Shown here: positions 47,289 to 61,532 of the stretch, in pieces | Numbering within the stretch: the stretch's first letter is position 1 | How the letters are laid out: every line of letters begins with the position of its first letter | Assembly: GCF_036373705.1 (NCBI RefSeq) | Contig: NC_089867.1 | Coordinates: forward strand, 26,670,323-26,734,322 | DNA length: 64,000 nt | From: Amia ocellicauda | Taxonomy: Eukaryota; Chordata; Actinopteri; Amiiformes; Amiidae | Reading direction: 5' to 3' | Translations under genes and position numbers: made by a program | Notes under the pieces: model-generated | The model's database searches: none | What the model saw: the letters and a program-made list of their open reading frames with translations, nothing else | Told to the model about the DNA's origin: nothing

Positions 47289-50200
47289 ATGGCGGCCCCC
47301 CCGAGCCCCTGGCTCCAGCGCGTGGCCTCCTTCTCGCGCAGCCCGAGCCGCTTCCTGAGCCGCGCGAGCGCCGACGTCTTCCTCGCGGAGCTGCTGCGGG
47401 GCCTGCGGGACGAGCGCGCGGCGGAGAGCACCCAGGTACCGCACCCGGGGCGCAGATGTGCGTGTGTCCTCCAGCGCCCTGAGGAGCTCTGAGAGCACGG
47501 TGGATGATGCTAATGCAAGACTGGGTGAAATGCACTCTTTTAGATTTCCTTAATGAAAGTGTTAATTGTGAAGACTATTTTTAAAATTGGAAATACATGT
47601 GCAGGTGCTGCACAGCTTAACTTTAGTTCTAGTTTAGTTTAGTTAGATTGGAACATGCAACACACATTGAATTGTAGGAAATTAGTGCACCAAAAAATAA
47701 ACAAGGTAGTTGTCTTTTAATGGTGAATGTAATCAGATGGTATACCACTTTGATATTTATATTGAACACGTATGGGACACAGTCCTGATATAACATGAAA
47801 TATCCTGATTTTTTTTTATATTGAAACAACTTTGTGAGAAATAAATATGACTTGTGCTTCTGTTTCGCAGGTGCTCTTGCTGTCCCTCCTGCAGGAGTAC
47901 CCTACTCTCCTGTGTCCATTCAGCTCAGCAGGAGAGGAGACCTGCACCGCACTGATGGCCATTTATGCACAAGTTCCACACAAGGCAGTGAACTTCAAGT
48001 GTCATCTGATGTTGGCCATCACCAACGTGTTCATATGCACGTCCTCTGCGACGGGGGAGGGGGAAGTGAAGGTGGCGGAGCGCGTTCTGGACCTCCTGAT
48101 CCAGACTGTCCAGGACACCAACGATCATAAGGACAGCATCACCTGTCGGCCCCTCCGAGCCCTGGCCTGTGACTGCCTGCGGGAGATGGAAGCCTGCTAT
48201 CCTGGACTGCTTTCCCAGAAGCTGGAAGCCCTTTATTTCCTGAAGCAGCAGGAGACGAGCACTTTGCACCAAGCGTACGCCCTCTTGTACACGGTGGCGC
48301 TGAAGAACGCCGTGCACCTCCTGTCCCGGCAGAAGGCCATCGCGGAGGGCGATTTAAAGAACCTCTTGTCTGGGAACGAAGGCTTTGTCTGGAAGGTAAT
48401 GGAGAAGCCCTTGCCTCCTTTCCCACTGAGCAGCACAGAGCAGATCCCAGTGCTTCAGACCAGCGCGGAGACCAGAGAGCTGAAGTCGGTCGTCTCCTTG
48501 CTGCTGGAGGAGTCGTACCTCCTCACCGCCGTCTCCCAGTCCGCCCTGCTGCGGGAGTTGATCCAAGTGGTGGTCATGGTCCAGGCCCTGTCCCCGGCCC
48601 TCTTCAAGTCTCAGCTGCTGCGTCTCTTCGGCACGATGGAGATATCCCTGCTGCACTCCACGCTGCTCATGAAAGGCACCTTCACCGATAGCCTCTTCAC
48701 CACCGAAGACGAGAATTTCCTCCTCAAGCGCCTGGTGGGGATGGCCCAGCACCCCCTGCTGAGCTCCGCCCACAAGCTGTTCTGCATGGACTGCATCCTC
48801 CACTTCCCAGAGAACCGGCCCATCTCCTGCAACGGGGAGGAGAGCCTGCCTGTGCTGGTCACGCCACGCTTGGCTGCTTCCCTCCTGCCCACCGTCTTCA
48901 ATGACAGCGGAACCATGCTCCGCCGACTGCGCCTCCTCAGCCTGGTCTACCTGGAAGCCGACGAAGACGAGGTGGAGAAAGGAGTGGGCTACCTGTTTGA
49001 TCACCTGATGGCCCTCTGGAAGATTGTAGACAACTACGGCACCCGAGAGGTGACAGCAACTTTCTTCAGAGCCGCCTACACCTTCCTTTATTATTTCTAT
49101 CCCAATGAGAAATTCACCAGTGACTTGACGAAGAGCCTCTGCGAACTCTATTCCAGGCAGAGCCAGCTGGCACCCAACATGATCAACCTGATTGACCGCA
49201 CCCAGGAGAATTTGCCGGAATCTGGGTGGCCAATCAGACTGCTGCAAGCCTTGCAGACCCAGATTGTGGAGCTGCCTCTGTCCCAGATGACGACCCAAAG
49301 CCTCTGCTGGCACTTGAAAGTCCTGGGAAGGGTAGCGAAGGAGAGCCAGGTTTCTCAGAAGACCACCGTGCGCTTCCTCCTCAATCTCCTCGCCAGCTCG
49401 GGCCTGTGTGGATCGGGAGACTGGCGAATGGGCAACGCTGTTCTCGCGGTCTGCCGCCATCTCCTGCGGCATCCCGGGCTGGACCAGGTGTTCATCGAGC
49501 TGTCCGATCTCCTGCAGTTCACTATGCACCATTACGAGGACATGGACATCCAGGACCACGCGCGATTCTACTACACGCTGCTGACGAACCTGTCGAGAGA
49601 AAAGCTCTCCGGAGTCTTGGATAAGGGGCCAGAAGGAGGACAGGCCAAGGTCAGGTCTCTCTCGTCCCTCATGGCTGAGAGTGAGGAGCTCTCCAGCTGC
49701 TTGACCATCCATCCCACCAGGGGCCCAGTGCTGCACCTTCTTAAGCACCAACTGAACGGAGTGGCCAGCGAACTTCAGAACAGCAGATCTGAGCACAGCG
49801 GGGTTGAAGACTACTTGAAAACCTATCGAGACCAGTTCCTCAGCCCTGGCTTTTCCTCCGACATCGTCCTGAAATTCCACCTGACCTTTGCCGGGGAAGT
49901 GGAAGCTCTGTACCACAAGCTGTTCTGTATCTGCCTGCATTTCGAGCTGACCGACTCCAACTACGAGGAAGTGACGGACATCGACGTGCCCTGCCTGCTC
50001 AAGGACAGGAAGCCCCCCGTGGTCTCTCTCACACTGACACCTCGGCAGCCGTACCCCATGGTGCTTCGAGCCAGCGCCATATTCTCCACAGAGGACGGGT
50101 TGTCCTGGCGCACCCAGCTGGCCGATGTTCCCGTGGCGTTCCCGGACGTGTTCCTCCCGTTGCCTGTGCCCGTCAGCTGGTCTTTGGAAGCGAGGGGCCG

Positions 50201-50537
50201 GCTCTTCGATCAGCTTTGGAGAGCCATGTCCTCCAGGGAATCTAGCCAATCTGCCATCAGCCTGTTCTGTTTTCAAGTTGGGGAAAAGCCTCTAAGCGAT
50301 ATAGTTCAGTCCCACTTCCATCGCTACCTGGTCTCGGCACAGTCCAGTCAAGAGCACTATAAAGTCTTGCTGTTCCTGCCCCCCAAGTTTCATATATTGT
50401 TTGACATCAAGAACGCAGAGGATGCGGCTCGAGTGAACATTGCCACCGACAGCTGGAACCTTTTGCCTTACATCAACTCGTACCTTAAAAGCATTACGGA
50501 CCTGGACAGTGTTACAGTGCCAAGTCCGGAGGCCTGA
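47289..50537 (+). CDS. AP5B1: AP-5 complex subunit beta-1 (two coding exons)
   Basis: Exon 1 is 47289-47435 (49 codons, CAG|gtaccg) and exon 2 is 47871-50537 (888 codons and TGA), joined in phase 0, for 937 residues against 878 in human. It is recognised from segments such as RPLRALACDCLREMEACYPG (human: PLQATACECLREL...) and QSLCWHLKVLGRVAKE, and from the C-terminal DSWNLLPYINSYLKS. Known role: the large beta subunit of adaptor complex AP-5, which works with SPG11/SPG15 on late endosomes and lysosomes to retrieve cargo to the Golgi. The N-terminal two thirds are Leu-rich helical (HEAT-like) and the C-terminus is beta-rich (appendage-like). The start is chosen because MAAPPSPWLQRV resembles the family N-terminus, although the frame stays open upstream to 47094. 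A polyadenylation signal follows 123 bases after the stop. The single huge second exon is usual for this gene as I recall it. Confidence 0.95.
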
Positions 50538-50659
50538 CTCTGCAGGGCACTTTTGTCATTGTTAGGTCATTGTTTCACATCACATCTGCACTGAGCTACA
50601 TTTATGCAACTTCATCTCACCTCTGACACCTGAAAGATGTAAAAGCTGAACTATTCTTG

Positions 50660-50665
50660 AATAAA
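50660..50665 (+). terminator. AP5B1: AP5B1 polyadenylation signal
   Basis: AATAAA 123 bases after the AP5B1 stop codon, the only canonical hexamer close to it on this strand. It is followed by a T-rich stretch (CTTTTTTTAACTTG), as expected downstream of a cleavage site. Confidence 0.75.
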
Positions 50666-50699
50666 ACTGCCTTCAAATATGCTTTTTTTAACTTGTATT

Positions 50700-52079
50700 T
50701 ATTTAAATTATGACTGAACATGGTAGTCTCATCTTAAAAAGAAAGACTATATATTATGCATAGTGTTTCTTCATCTGTATTTCAGTCCTCCGGGTCCAAG
50801 AGGCCTAAATCGTGCCTCGTTTAGACACCTATTGATCAATCATTAACACTCATTGCTCACTTTAATAATCTTAATTAGTCATCCTATTACCCACTTGAGC
50901 ACATCCAATAACAGAACGTTATATTTAGTCGTATATATGCTAAAATGAATCATGCTTTTTATTAATAATTTGTAGTAGTCATACAAACTGAGTAAATGAC
51001 CGGGAACTCATGCATCTTGTCAACAGAAGAGATTTTTTAAATCCCTGAACATTATTTAAATGAGAAGATCCTGAAATCAGAAAATAAAGAATGTATTTCA
51101 AGCAGTAAGAGATGATAATAATGATGATTAAATGCTTACCTAAGGAACACACACAATTTAATGAAAGAAAAGTTCTAGTGCTTTATATATTTTAAGCACA
51201 ACGGTGTTTCCTACCCTGTTCATTTATTCTGTGATCACATCCCCATACGAAGAACACTTCTTTCAGCATCCACGGATCCACGGGAGTATGTATTCAGCTT
51301 AAATATAATTGTCACGCTTGGTATTTGTCCATGTCTGATTTACAGTAAATATCAGAATCTAACAGGAGGGCTTGCAGATCCAGATCACACGCACGTTGTG
51401 GATGAAATGTCCTTCCTGTGGTCTCTGTATAATGATCTCAGTTACAGTAGGTATTCACGGCTTCAGAAAGAAGCCCCTGTCCCCACAGATTTCATTTCTC
51501 TTCCCCTAATTTATTATTATTACAACATTCATGTTCTGTCACTAGTTTCTTGTCCCCAAGGTGACTTTAATAACAGAAAGCTAATTAATTGAATTCGTGT
51601 GACTTGAACAATTGAATATGACAAGTGAATATGATCTATTTTAAGTCTATAAAGAATGATTAGTAGAAGCGCTGTAATGACTGGGAGTTATTAAAGGTTA
51701 ATAGAGCACTTTTACAGAATAATAACACTCCTTCCTCAGCGTATCTGAAGTAAGATCCGTCTCTACGGTGTCATTGTTTTTGATAGGCCATGAATTTCTA
51801 ATTAGTTACAGCTTATTAATATTTATTTTAATATTACTCTCTGAATTACGGAGACAACTGCAGCACGACAAATTAATTAAAAGTATGGGCATTGGAAATT
51901 CCACAGTTACATTCACTATTAACATTTTACTTTGATCATAAAGGTGATATGACACACCCCTTACAAACACTGGGAAATCATGCTGAACTATTTGTGTGAG
52001 AAGTGTGTATAATGCAATAATACAATATAATGATAGCCTATAATTTGTATAATAACCCATCATTCTATATATATATATA
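50700..52079. other. Intergenic AT-rich DNA after AP5B1
   Basis: No coding signal or recognised repeat was found before the second Tc1 element. Open frames are short and unlike known proteins. Confidence 0.5.
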
Positions 52080-53297
52080 CACTCACCTAAAGGATTATTA
52101 GGAACACCTGTTCAATTTCTCATTAATGTAATTATCTAACCAACCAATCACATGGCAGTTGCTTCAATGCATTTAGGGGTGTGGTCCTGGTCAAGACAAT
52201 CTCCTGAACTCCAAACTGAATGTCTGAATGGGAAAGAAAGGTGATTTAAGCAATTTTGAGCGTGGCATGGTTGTTGGTGCCAGACGGGCCGGTCTGAGTA
52301 TTTCACAATCTGCTCAGTTACTGGGATTTTCACGCACAACCATTTCTAGGGTTTACAAAGAATGGTGTGAAAAGGGAAAAACATCCAGTATGCGGCAGTC
52401 CTGTGGGCGAAAATGCCTTGTTGATGCTAGAGGTCAGAGGAGAATGGGCCGACTGATTCAAGCTGATAGAAGAGCAACTTTGACTGAAATAACCACTCGT
52501 TACAACCGAGGTATGCAGCAAAGCATTTGTGAAGCCACAACACATACAACCTTGAGGCAGATGGGCTACAACAGCAGAAGACCCCACCGGGTACCACTCA
52601 TCTCCACTACAAATAGGAAAAAGAGGCTACAATTTGCACAAGCTCACCAAAATTGGACAGTTGAAGACTGGAAAAATGTTGCCTGGTCTGATGAGTCTCG
52701 ATTTCTGTTGAGACATTCAGATGGTAGAGTCAGAATTTGGCGTAAACAGAATGAGAACATGGATCCATCATGCCTTGTTACCACTGTGCAGGCTGGTGGT
52801 GGTGGTGTAATGGTGTGGGGGATGTTTTCTTGGCACACTTTAGGCCCCTTAGTGCCAATTGGGCATCGTTTAAATGCCACGGCCTACCTGAGCATTGTTT
52901 CTGACCATGTCCATCCCTTTATGACCACCATGTACCCATCCTCTGATGGCTACTTCCAGCAGGATAATGCACCATGTCACAAAGGTCGAATCATTTCAAA
53001 TTGGTTTCTTGAACATGACAATGAGTTCACTGTACTAAACTGGCCCCCACAGTCACCAGATCTCAACCCAATAGAGCATCTTTGGGATGTGGTGGAACGG
53101 GAGCTTCGTGCCCTGGATGTGCATCCCACAAATCTCCATCACCTGCAAGATGCTATCCTATCAATATGGGCCTACATTTCTAAAGAATGCTTTCAGCACC
53201 TTGTTGAATCAATGCCACGTAGAATTAAGGCAGTTCTGAAGGCGAAAGGGGGTCAAACACAGTATTAGTATGGTGTTCCTAATAATCCTTTAGGTGA

Positions 53298-53300
<3 letters not shown>
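52080..53300 (+). mobile_element. Tc1/mariner DD36E transposon, copy 2 (apparently intact)
   Basis: The 1,221 bp element has the same perfect 29 bp inverted ends as copy 1 (52080-52108 and 53272-53300) and TA on each side within a (TA)n tract. By eye about 14 substitutions and no indel separate the two copies, roughly 99% identity, which points to recent insertion of both. It lies between AP5B1 and the C1orf50 homologue, outside any exon. With intact ends and an open transposase frame it has the parts of an autonomous element. Confidence 0.95.
52228..53268 (+). CDS. Tc1-type transposase, copy 2, full DDE triad
   Basis: 346 codons without interruption. D155 (WSDES), D246 (QQDNAPCH) and E283 (NPIEHLWD, codon GAG at 53074-53076) complete the catalytic triad with 36 residues between the second and third acids. 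The paired N-terminal helix-turn-helix domains are present. Compared with copy 1 it differs at 11 residues: R12, K49, S53, R61, H106, L134, E283, H305, Y316, K319 and R331. Whether it is expressed or active cannot be seen from sequence. Confidence 0.95.
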   Translation: MGKKGDLSNFERGMVVGARRAGLSISQSAQLLGFSRTTISRVYKEWCEKGKTSSMRQSCGRKCLVDARGQRRMGRLIQADRRATLTEITTRYNRGMQQSICEATTHTTLRQMGYNSRRPHRVPLISTTNRKKRLQFAQAHQNWTVEDWKNVAWSDESRFLLRHSDGRVRIWRKQNENMDPSCLVTTVQAGGGGVMVWGMFSWHTLGPLVPIGHRLNATAYLSIVSDHVHPFMTTMYPSSDGYFQQDNAPCHKGRIISNWFLEHDNEFTVLNWPPQSPDLNPIEHLWDVVERELRALDVHPTNLHHLQDAILSIWAYISKECFQHLVESMPRRIKAVLKAKGGQTQY

Positions 53301-53331
<31 letters not shown>

Positions 53332-54036
53332 GGAGAGAGAGAGATTTACAAGTAATATTTCATTCACTCTGTTATACATTAACTATTTACCTCGTTAAGG
53401 TCATGGTATGCACTTAAATTCACTTCCATTCATTTCCAGTATTTGATACTACATAATTGTGACAGACGCAATTTGTTTAAATATTAGAAAAACAAATTTT
53501 ATATTTTAGGTGCAGAATAAATCCAAACTGATAAATTTACACATTGATAAAGTTGAAGTGAACAGTCATATTACAAATCTTTCTTTGAACTCCCTTATGA
53601 CAAAGTAGTGTACAAAAAGTATACTGGGTCAAAATAGTACATAAATAGTATAGTATTAGTATACTAGTACACTACTCAAGGGCTTCCATCACTTTTCTCA
53701 AAGGGGTGGCCTATAAACCATGAAATGAGATCATCCTGTTTCAAATGTTTGTGTAGATGTTGTAAACAATGTCCAAGAGATGCAGGATGTAAAACATTTT
53801 GACTTAATTTACTGGTACAATTATTGTAAATTGAAATTAGTGTGAATTAGTGTAATTTTACAGGTCACACACACAGTTTTAACTAGGCATGAAGATTACC
53901 ACGGCACTTTCACTGCCCCAGTATAAGTGTCATTCGCTCGTCACTGAAGGCTCATTTGATCTTAACCCCCTGAATTTAAATCGGTTGGTTATGGAATAAT
54001 TATGGATTAAGAAGTCATCAAATCTAACACAGCGTA
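53301..54036. other. AT-rich DNA between Tc1 copy 2 and the C1orf50 3' end
   Basis: A (TA)n run (about 53301-53328) and a short (GA)n run follow the transposon. The segment near 53615-53675 has short repeated AGTATACTA/ATAGTAT words. No coding signal was found. Confidence 0.5.
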
Positions 54037-54042
54037 TTTATT
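54037..54042 (-). terminator. C1orf50: C1orf50 polyadenylation signal
   Basis: Minus-strand AATAAA about 156 bases after the stop codon at 54198, giving a short 3' UTR. Confidence 0.6.
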
Positions 54043-54197
54043 ATGTACCCACAGTTGTCCAGGTCAGAGTACGAGTTCAGAAAACATACAACATACAAAC
54101 CGATATCTCATGTTGGTTTGGTAATGCATTTCTCGTCCCTTTTAAAGACTGAAAACCCAGTTAGTCCCCTTTAATCAGCAAACTCCAAACGTTCCGG

Positions 54198-58889
<4,692 letters not shown>

Positions 58890-59060
58890 TTTATTTTCTG
58901 TTTTGTCCACCAAAGCACCGTCGCTAAAACTCCGAGTCTGCGCATGCGCACTGCCGTGGCGCAGAGCCACCGTGCGGCGGGTCCTCCGCTCACAGCCAGG
59001 CGGCCTCACACCGCCTGAACACAAACAGGACAACATTGGAACAACACGTACATACAACGA
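58890..59060. promoter_or_regulatory. C1orf50: Probable C1orf50 promoter
   Basis: A CpG-containing, GC-richer patch (CTGCGCATGCGCACTG, an NRF1-type palindrome TGCGCATGCGCA at about 58938-58949) lies just upstream of the inferred start codon. NRF1 sites of this form are common in housekeeping promoters. The transcription start is not determined. Confidence 0.55.
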
Positions 59061-59338
59061 GAATAAACATTTCATTTGTTCAGTTAGTTCCTACATATTA
59101 AATAAATGATTACAGCTCATCAAGACAAAAAAAAGTAATAATATTATTCATAATCATTAATACATCTAACATTGTACACTAAAACACAAACTGCAGTCAT
59201 CAATGAGTTGTTGTTTCAGTCACAAAAAGAGTTTTTCTGAAGGAAGAAATAGTCTGAATAGTAGAAATGTGAAATGCATAAAAGACTGATGATGATCCAT
59301 TTCTCTCTGAGGCTGCCCTGTCCACGTCCAGGCTTTAT

Positions 59339-59340
59339 AC

Positions 59341-59392
<52 letters not shown>
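59339..59392. repeat. (ATT)n microsatellite
   Basis: About 54 bases of TTA trinucleotide followed by ATTT repeats and ACAACTTACAAAATA, possibly the decayed end of a SINE-like tail. Confidence 0.9.
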
Positions 59393-59397
<5 letters not shown>

Positions 59398-59944
59398 TAA
59401 TTAATTTATTTATTTATTTATACAACTTACAAAATATAAGCGCAATACAAAGTGTAAAAATACAGTTCAGTACAAGGCATAAAACATTACAAATTCAGAT
59501 TACATAATACAGGGTAATTCAGAGCATAATACATTGTACAAATTCCAATTTACACAAGTGAATACAATATATAAGGTCTTACATCCTGGATTGTAAAAGC
59601 TGAGAGCAGACAAGGGCCAGGGGAAAGGGATCATAGGGAAAATCCGTACTGAAGTACATACTGAAAGTACAAGGCAAGAAGTATGATAAAACGTTGTAAA
59701 GTGCAATCTTACAGGAGAGTAAAGGACTAAATTACAAGTACTGTCTGAAAAGATTACAAGTACCGCACACAATGTGCTGCCAACTCACAGGATGTCCTCT
59801 TCTATATAAATGAACTAAATGACCTTGCTGTTAAATTGCTGGCTGTTTTCCTTCAGAGAACCAAGGCTGCATCACAGCCCAATGTTTTCTTCCAGTTCGA
59901 AAACAGGCGCAATAATAATAACTGTGTACTGCACTTTTGTACTG

Positions 59945-60015
59945 CTTTCAAATGTTTCTTGTGTAAACTGAGTCACTCTGGATCAGGGCAGCTGCTAATA
60001 AACAAACAAACACAT
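59945..60015. repeat. SINE-like tail, copy 4
   Basis: GTGTAAACTGAGTCACTCTG, GATCAGGGCAGCTGCTAATA and AACAAACAAAC follow the order of the copy at 46.6 kb (AAGTCGCCCTGGATAAGGGC, GTCTGCTAATAAATAAAT) with several differences. It is an older copy in the same orientation. Confidence 0.5.
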
Positions 60016-60460
60016 AATAATATGGTTCATGTGAATCCAAGCAGTCACAAGGGAGGAAACGCCTTCATCTCAGACCAGTACAAGGAGCCGGATGGATGGA
60101 TGGACGGAGGGCCTAACTGAGGGTTTCAAAGGACCCAGGAATGTCCAGGCAGTGCAGACAGACAGCTGGAGGGGCCCAGCGCCGCCGCACTGCCTGGATG
60201 TTCCTCTCCTGGGGAATGTGCCAGCACACCAAACCCAATTATCTGCATCCTAAGGCAACAGGCCACACTCCAGTGTGAGAGGTGGTGTTTCAAAACTGAT
60301 GTGTACAGCTCACCATCTGTGTATGATCTACAAAACTGACAGGACAGATGGAGTTGTCGAGAGCGAATATTGCATTTTCTTTTGCATGAACATATTCTTG
60401 TGGTCAGGTAATGTAGTGGAAGCCTGGCTGCAGAAAAATAAATTAATGCATATATATATA

Positions 60461-60493
<33 letters not shown>

Positions 60494-60848
60494 ACTTGCA
60501 TGTGTATCGTATATATTTACATTTATATTTATATCATTAAATTAATGTATAATATGGAGCCTACACTTGTATTCCTATGTGAATCTGAGTGTGAGTGCCC
60601 TCTTGTGGATGAAGAGAATTTAAAGTCTCAAACCGAGCAAGGCGTCTAAACAAGATCCGGCACAATGTGCATCACTGTCACACTGTCACACCCCTATCTC
60701 ATTTAAACCATTAAGTTATATATATATATATAAGGCTACCTGATGAAGACACAGCGTTGTGAGTGATTCAATAAAATGAAATTGTAATATTATAAAAGTC
60801 CGGTGTAAATAACTAATAAGTGAGAGTGCGGCTACAAAATTTAATTTT

Positions 60849-60888
<40 letters not shown>

Positions 60889-60902
60889 TTGTTTCACGCC
60901 AT

Positions 60903-61001
60903 AAGTAAATTAATTTTGGTTTAAGTAATGTAACTTAAAAATGTATAATATATATGTTTCTCAAGTTACATTACTTAAGCAATACCAACATTAATTTACT
61001 T
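60903..61001. repeat. Long AT-rich inverted repeat (hairpin)
   Basis: The left arm, AAGTAAATTAATTTTGGT...TTAAGTAATGTAACTT (60903-60936), pairs with a right arm at 60963-61001 (AAGTTACATTACTTAAGC...ACATTAATTTACTT). The arms have one mismatch and a gap of a few bases, and the loop is about 26 bases. A (TA)n tract precedes it. It could be a small MITE or a self-formed palindrome. No coding content. Confidence 0.85.
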
Positions 61002-61204
61002 CAATACATATATACATATTTAACGTTCCCTGCAAAATTAAAATTAAACTGAATAGATGATATACTATGTAAAAGCTCACTTTGGTATTAGTATTGTAAT
61101 ATTTTCTAATGCACTTGTGTAATTCTGAACTTTGTACAATGTTTTGATCTGTAATTTTATATCGCATTGCACTTTTATAATGCGCTTATGTTTTTCTGCT
61201 AAGA

Positions 61205-61208
<4 letters not shown>

Positions 61209-61263
<55 letters not shown>
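61209..61263. repeat. (AAT)n microsatellite
   Basis: About 55 bases of ATA trinucleotide, preceded by TTTTTCTGCTAAGAATATAT. That recalls the (T)CTGCTAATAAATAA end of the SINE-like tails, so it may have grown from such a tail. It lies about 100 bases before the P3H1 CpG island. Confidence 0.9.
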
Positions 61264-61264
<1 letters not shown>

Positions 61265-61359
61265 TGCTTTAGCAGGCCAGTATATCACTTGCAATTCTGG
61301 GCAAATGTTACTTCTATGACCAGTGATGCTCTGATAGTTGAGACTAGCTGGCATATCTG

Positions 61360-61532
61360 GGATTACAGCGCCGGCCCGGCAGCCCCTCACGCCCCGGGCT
61401 GTGGACTGAGATTGGGGAGGGCTCCGCTGACTCCACCCTCCCAGACGTGCGCCTCTGCCCGGCCGGGAGCGCAGGATCCTTCCACGGCGGGACGCATCGC
61501 AGCTGCTCGCTCGACACCGGCGAGGCCCCACC
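61360..61532 (+). promoter_or_regulatory. P3H1: P3H1 promoter and 5' UTR (CpG island)
   Basis: The sequence is CpG-rich from about 61368 and stays so through exon 1, with no TATA box visible at the expected place. The start codon context is CCCACCATGTCC, a good Kozak match (A at -3). Confidence 0.6.

Larger units (their letters stand above)
59060..61360. other. Repeat-rich spacer between C1orf50 and P3H1 promoters
   Basis: About 2.3 kb without a gene. It holds (ATT)n at 59339-59392, a SINE-like tail near 59945-60015, (GA)n near 60471-60491, (TA)n near 60717-60732 and 60854-60886, a long AT-rich hairpin (60903-61001) and (AAT)n at 61209-61263. Confidence 0.6.

Noticed and set aside
48354-50276. 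640-codon minus-strand open frame
   Set aside because: It is the shadow of AP5B1 exon 2 on the opposite strand, a side effect of its codon bias. It resembles no protein family and has no promoter or splice context.
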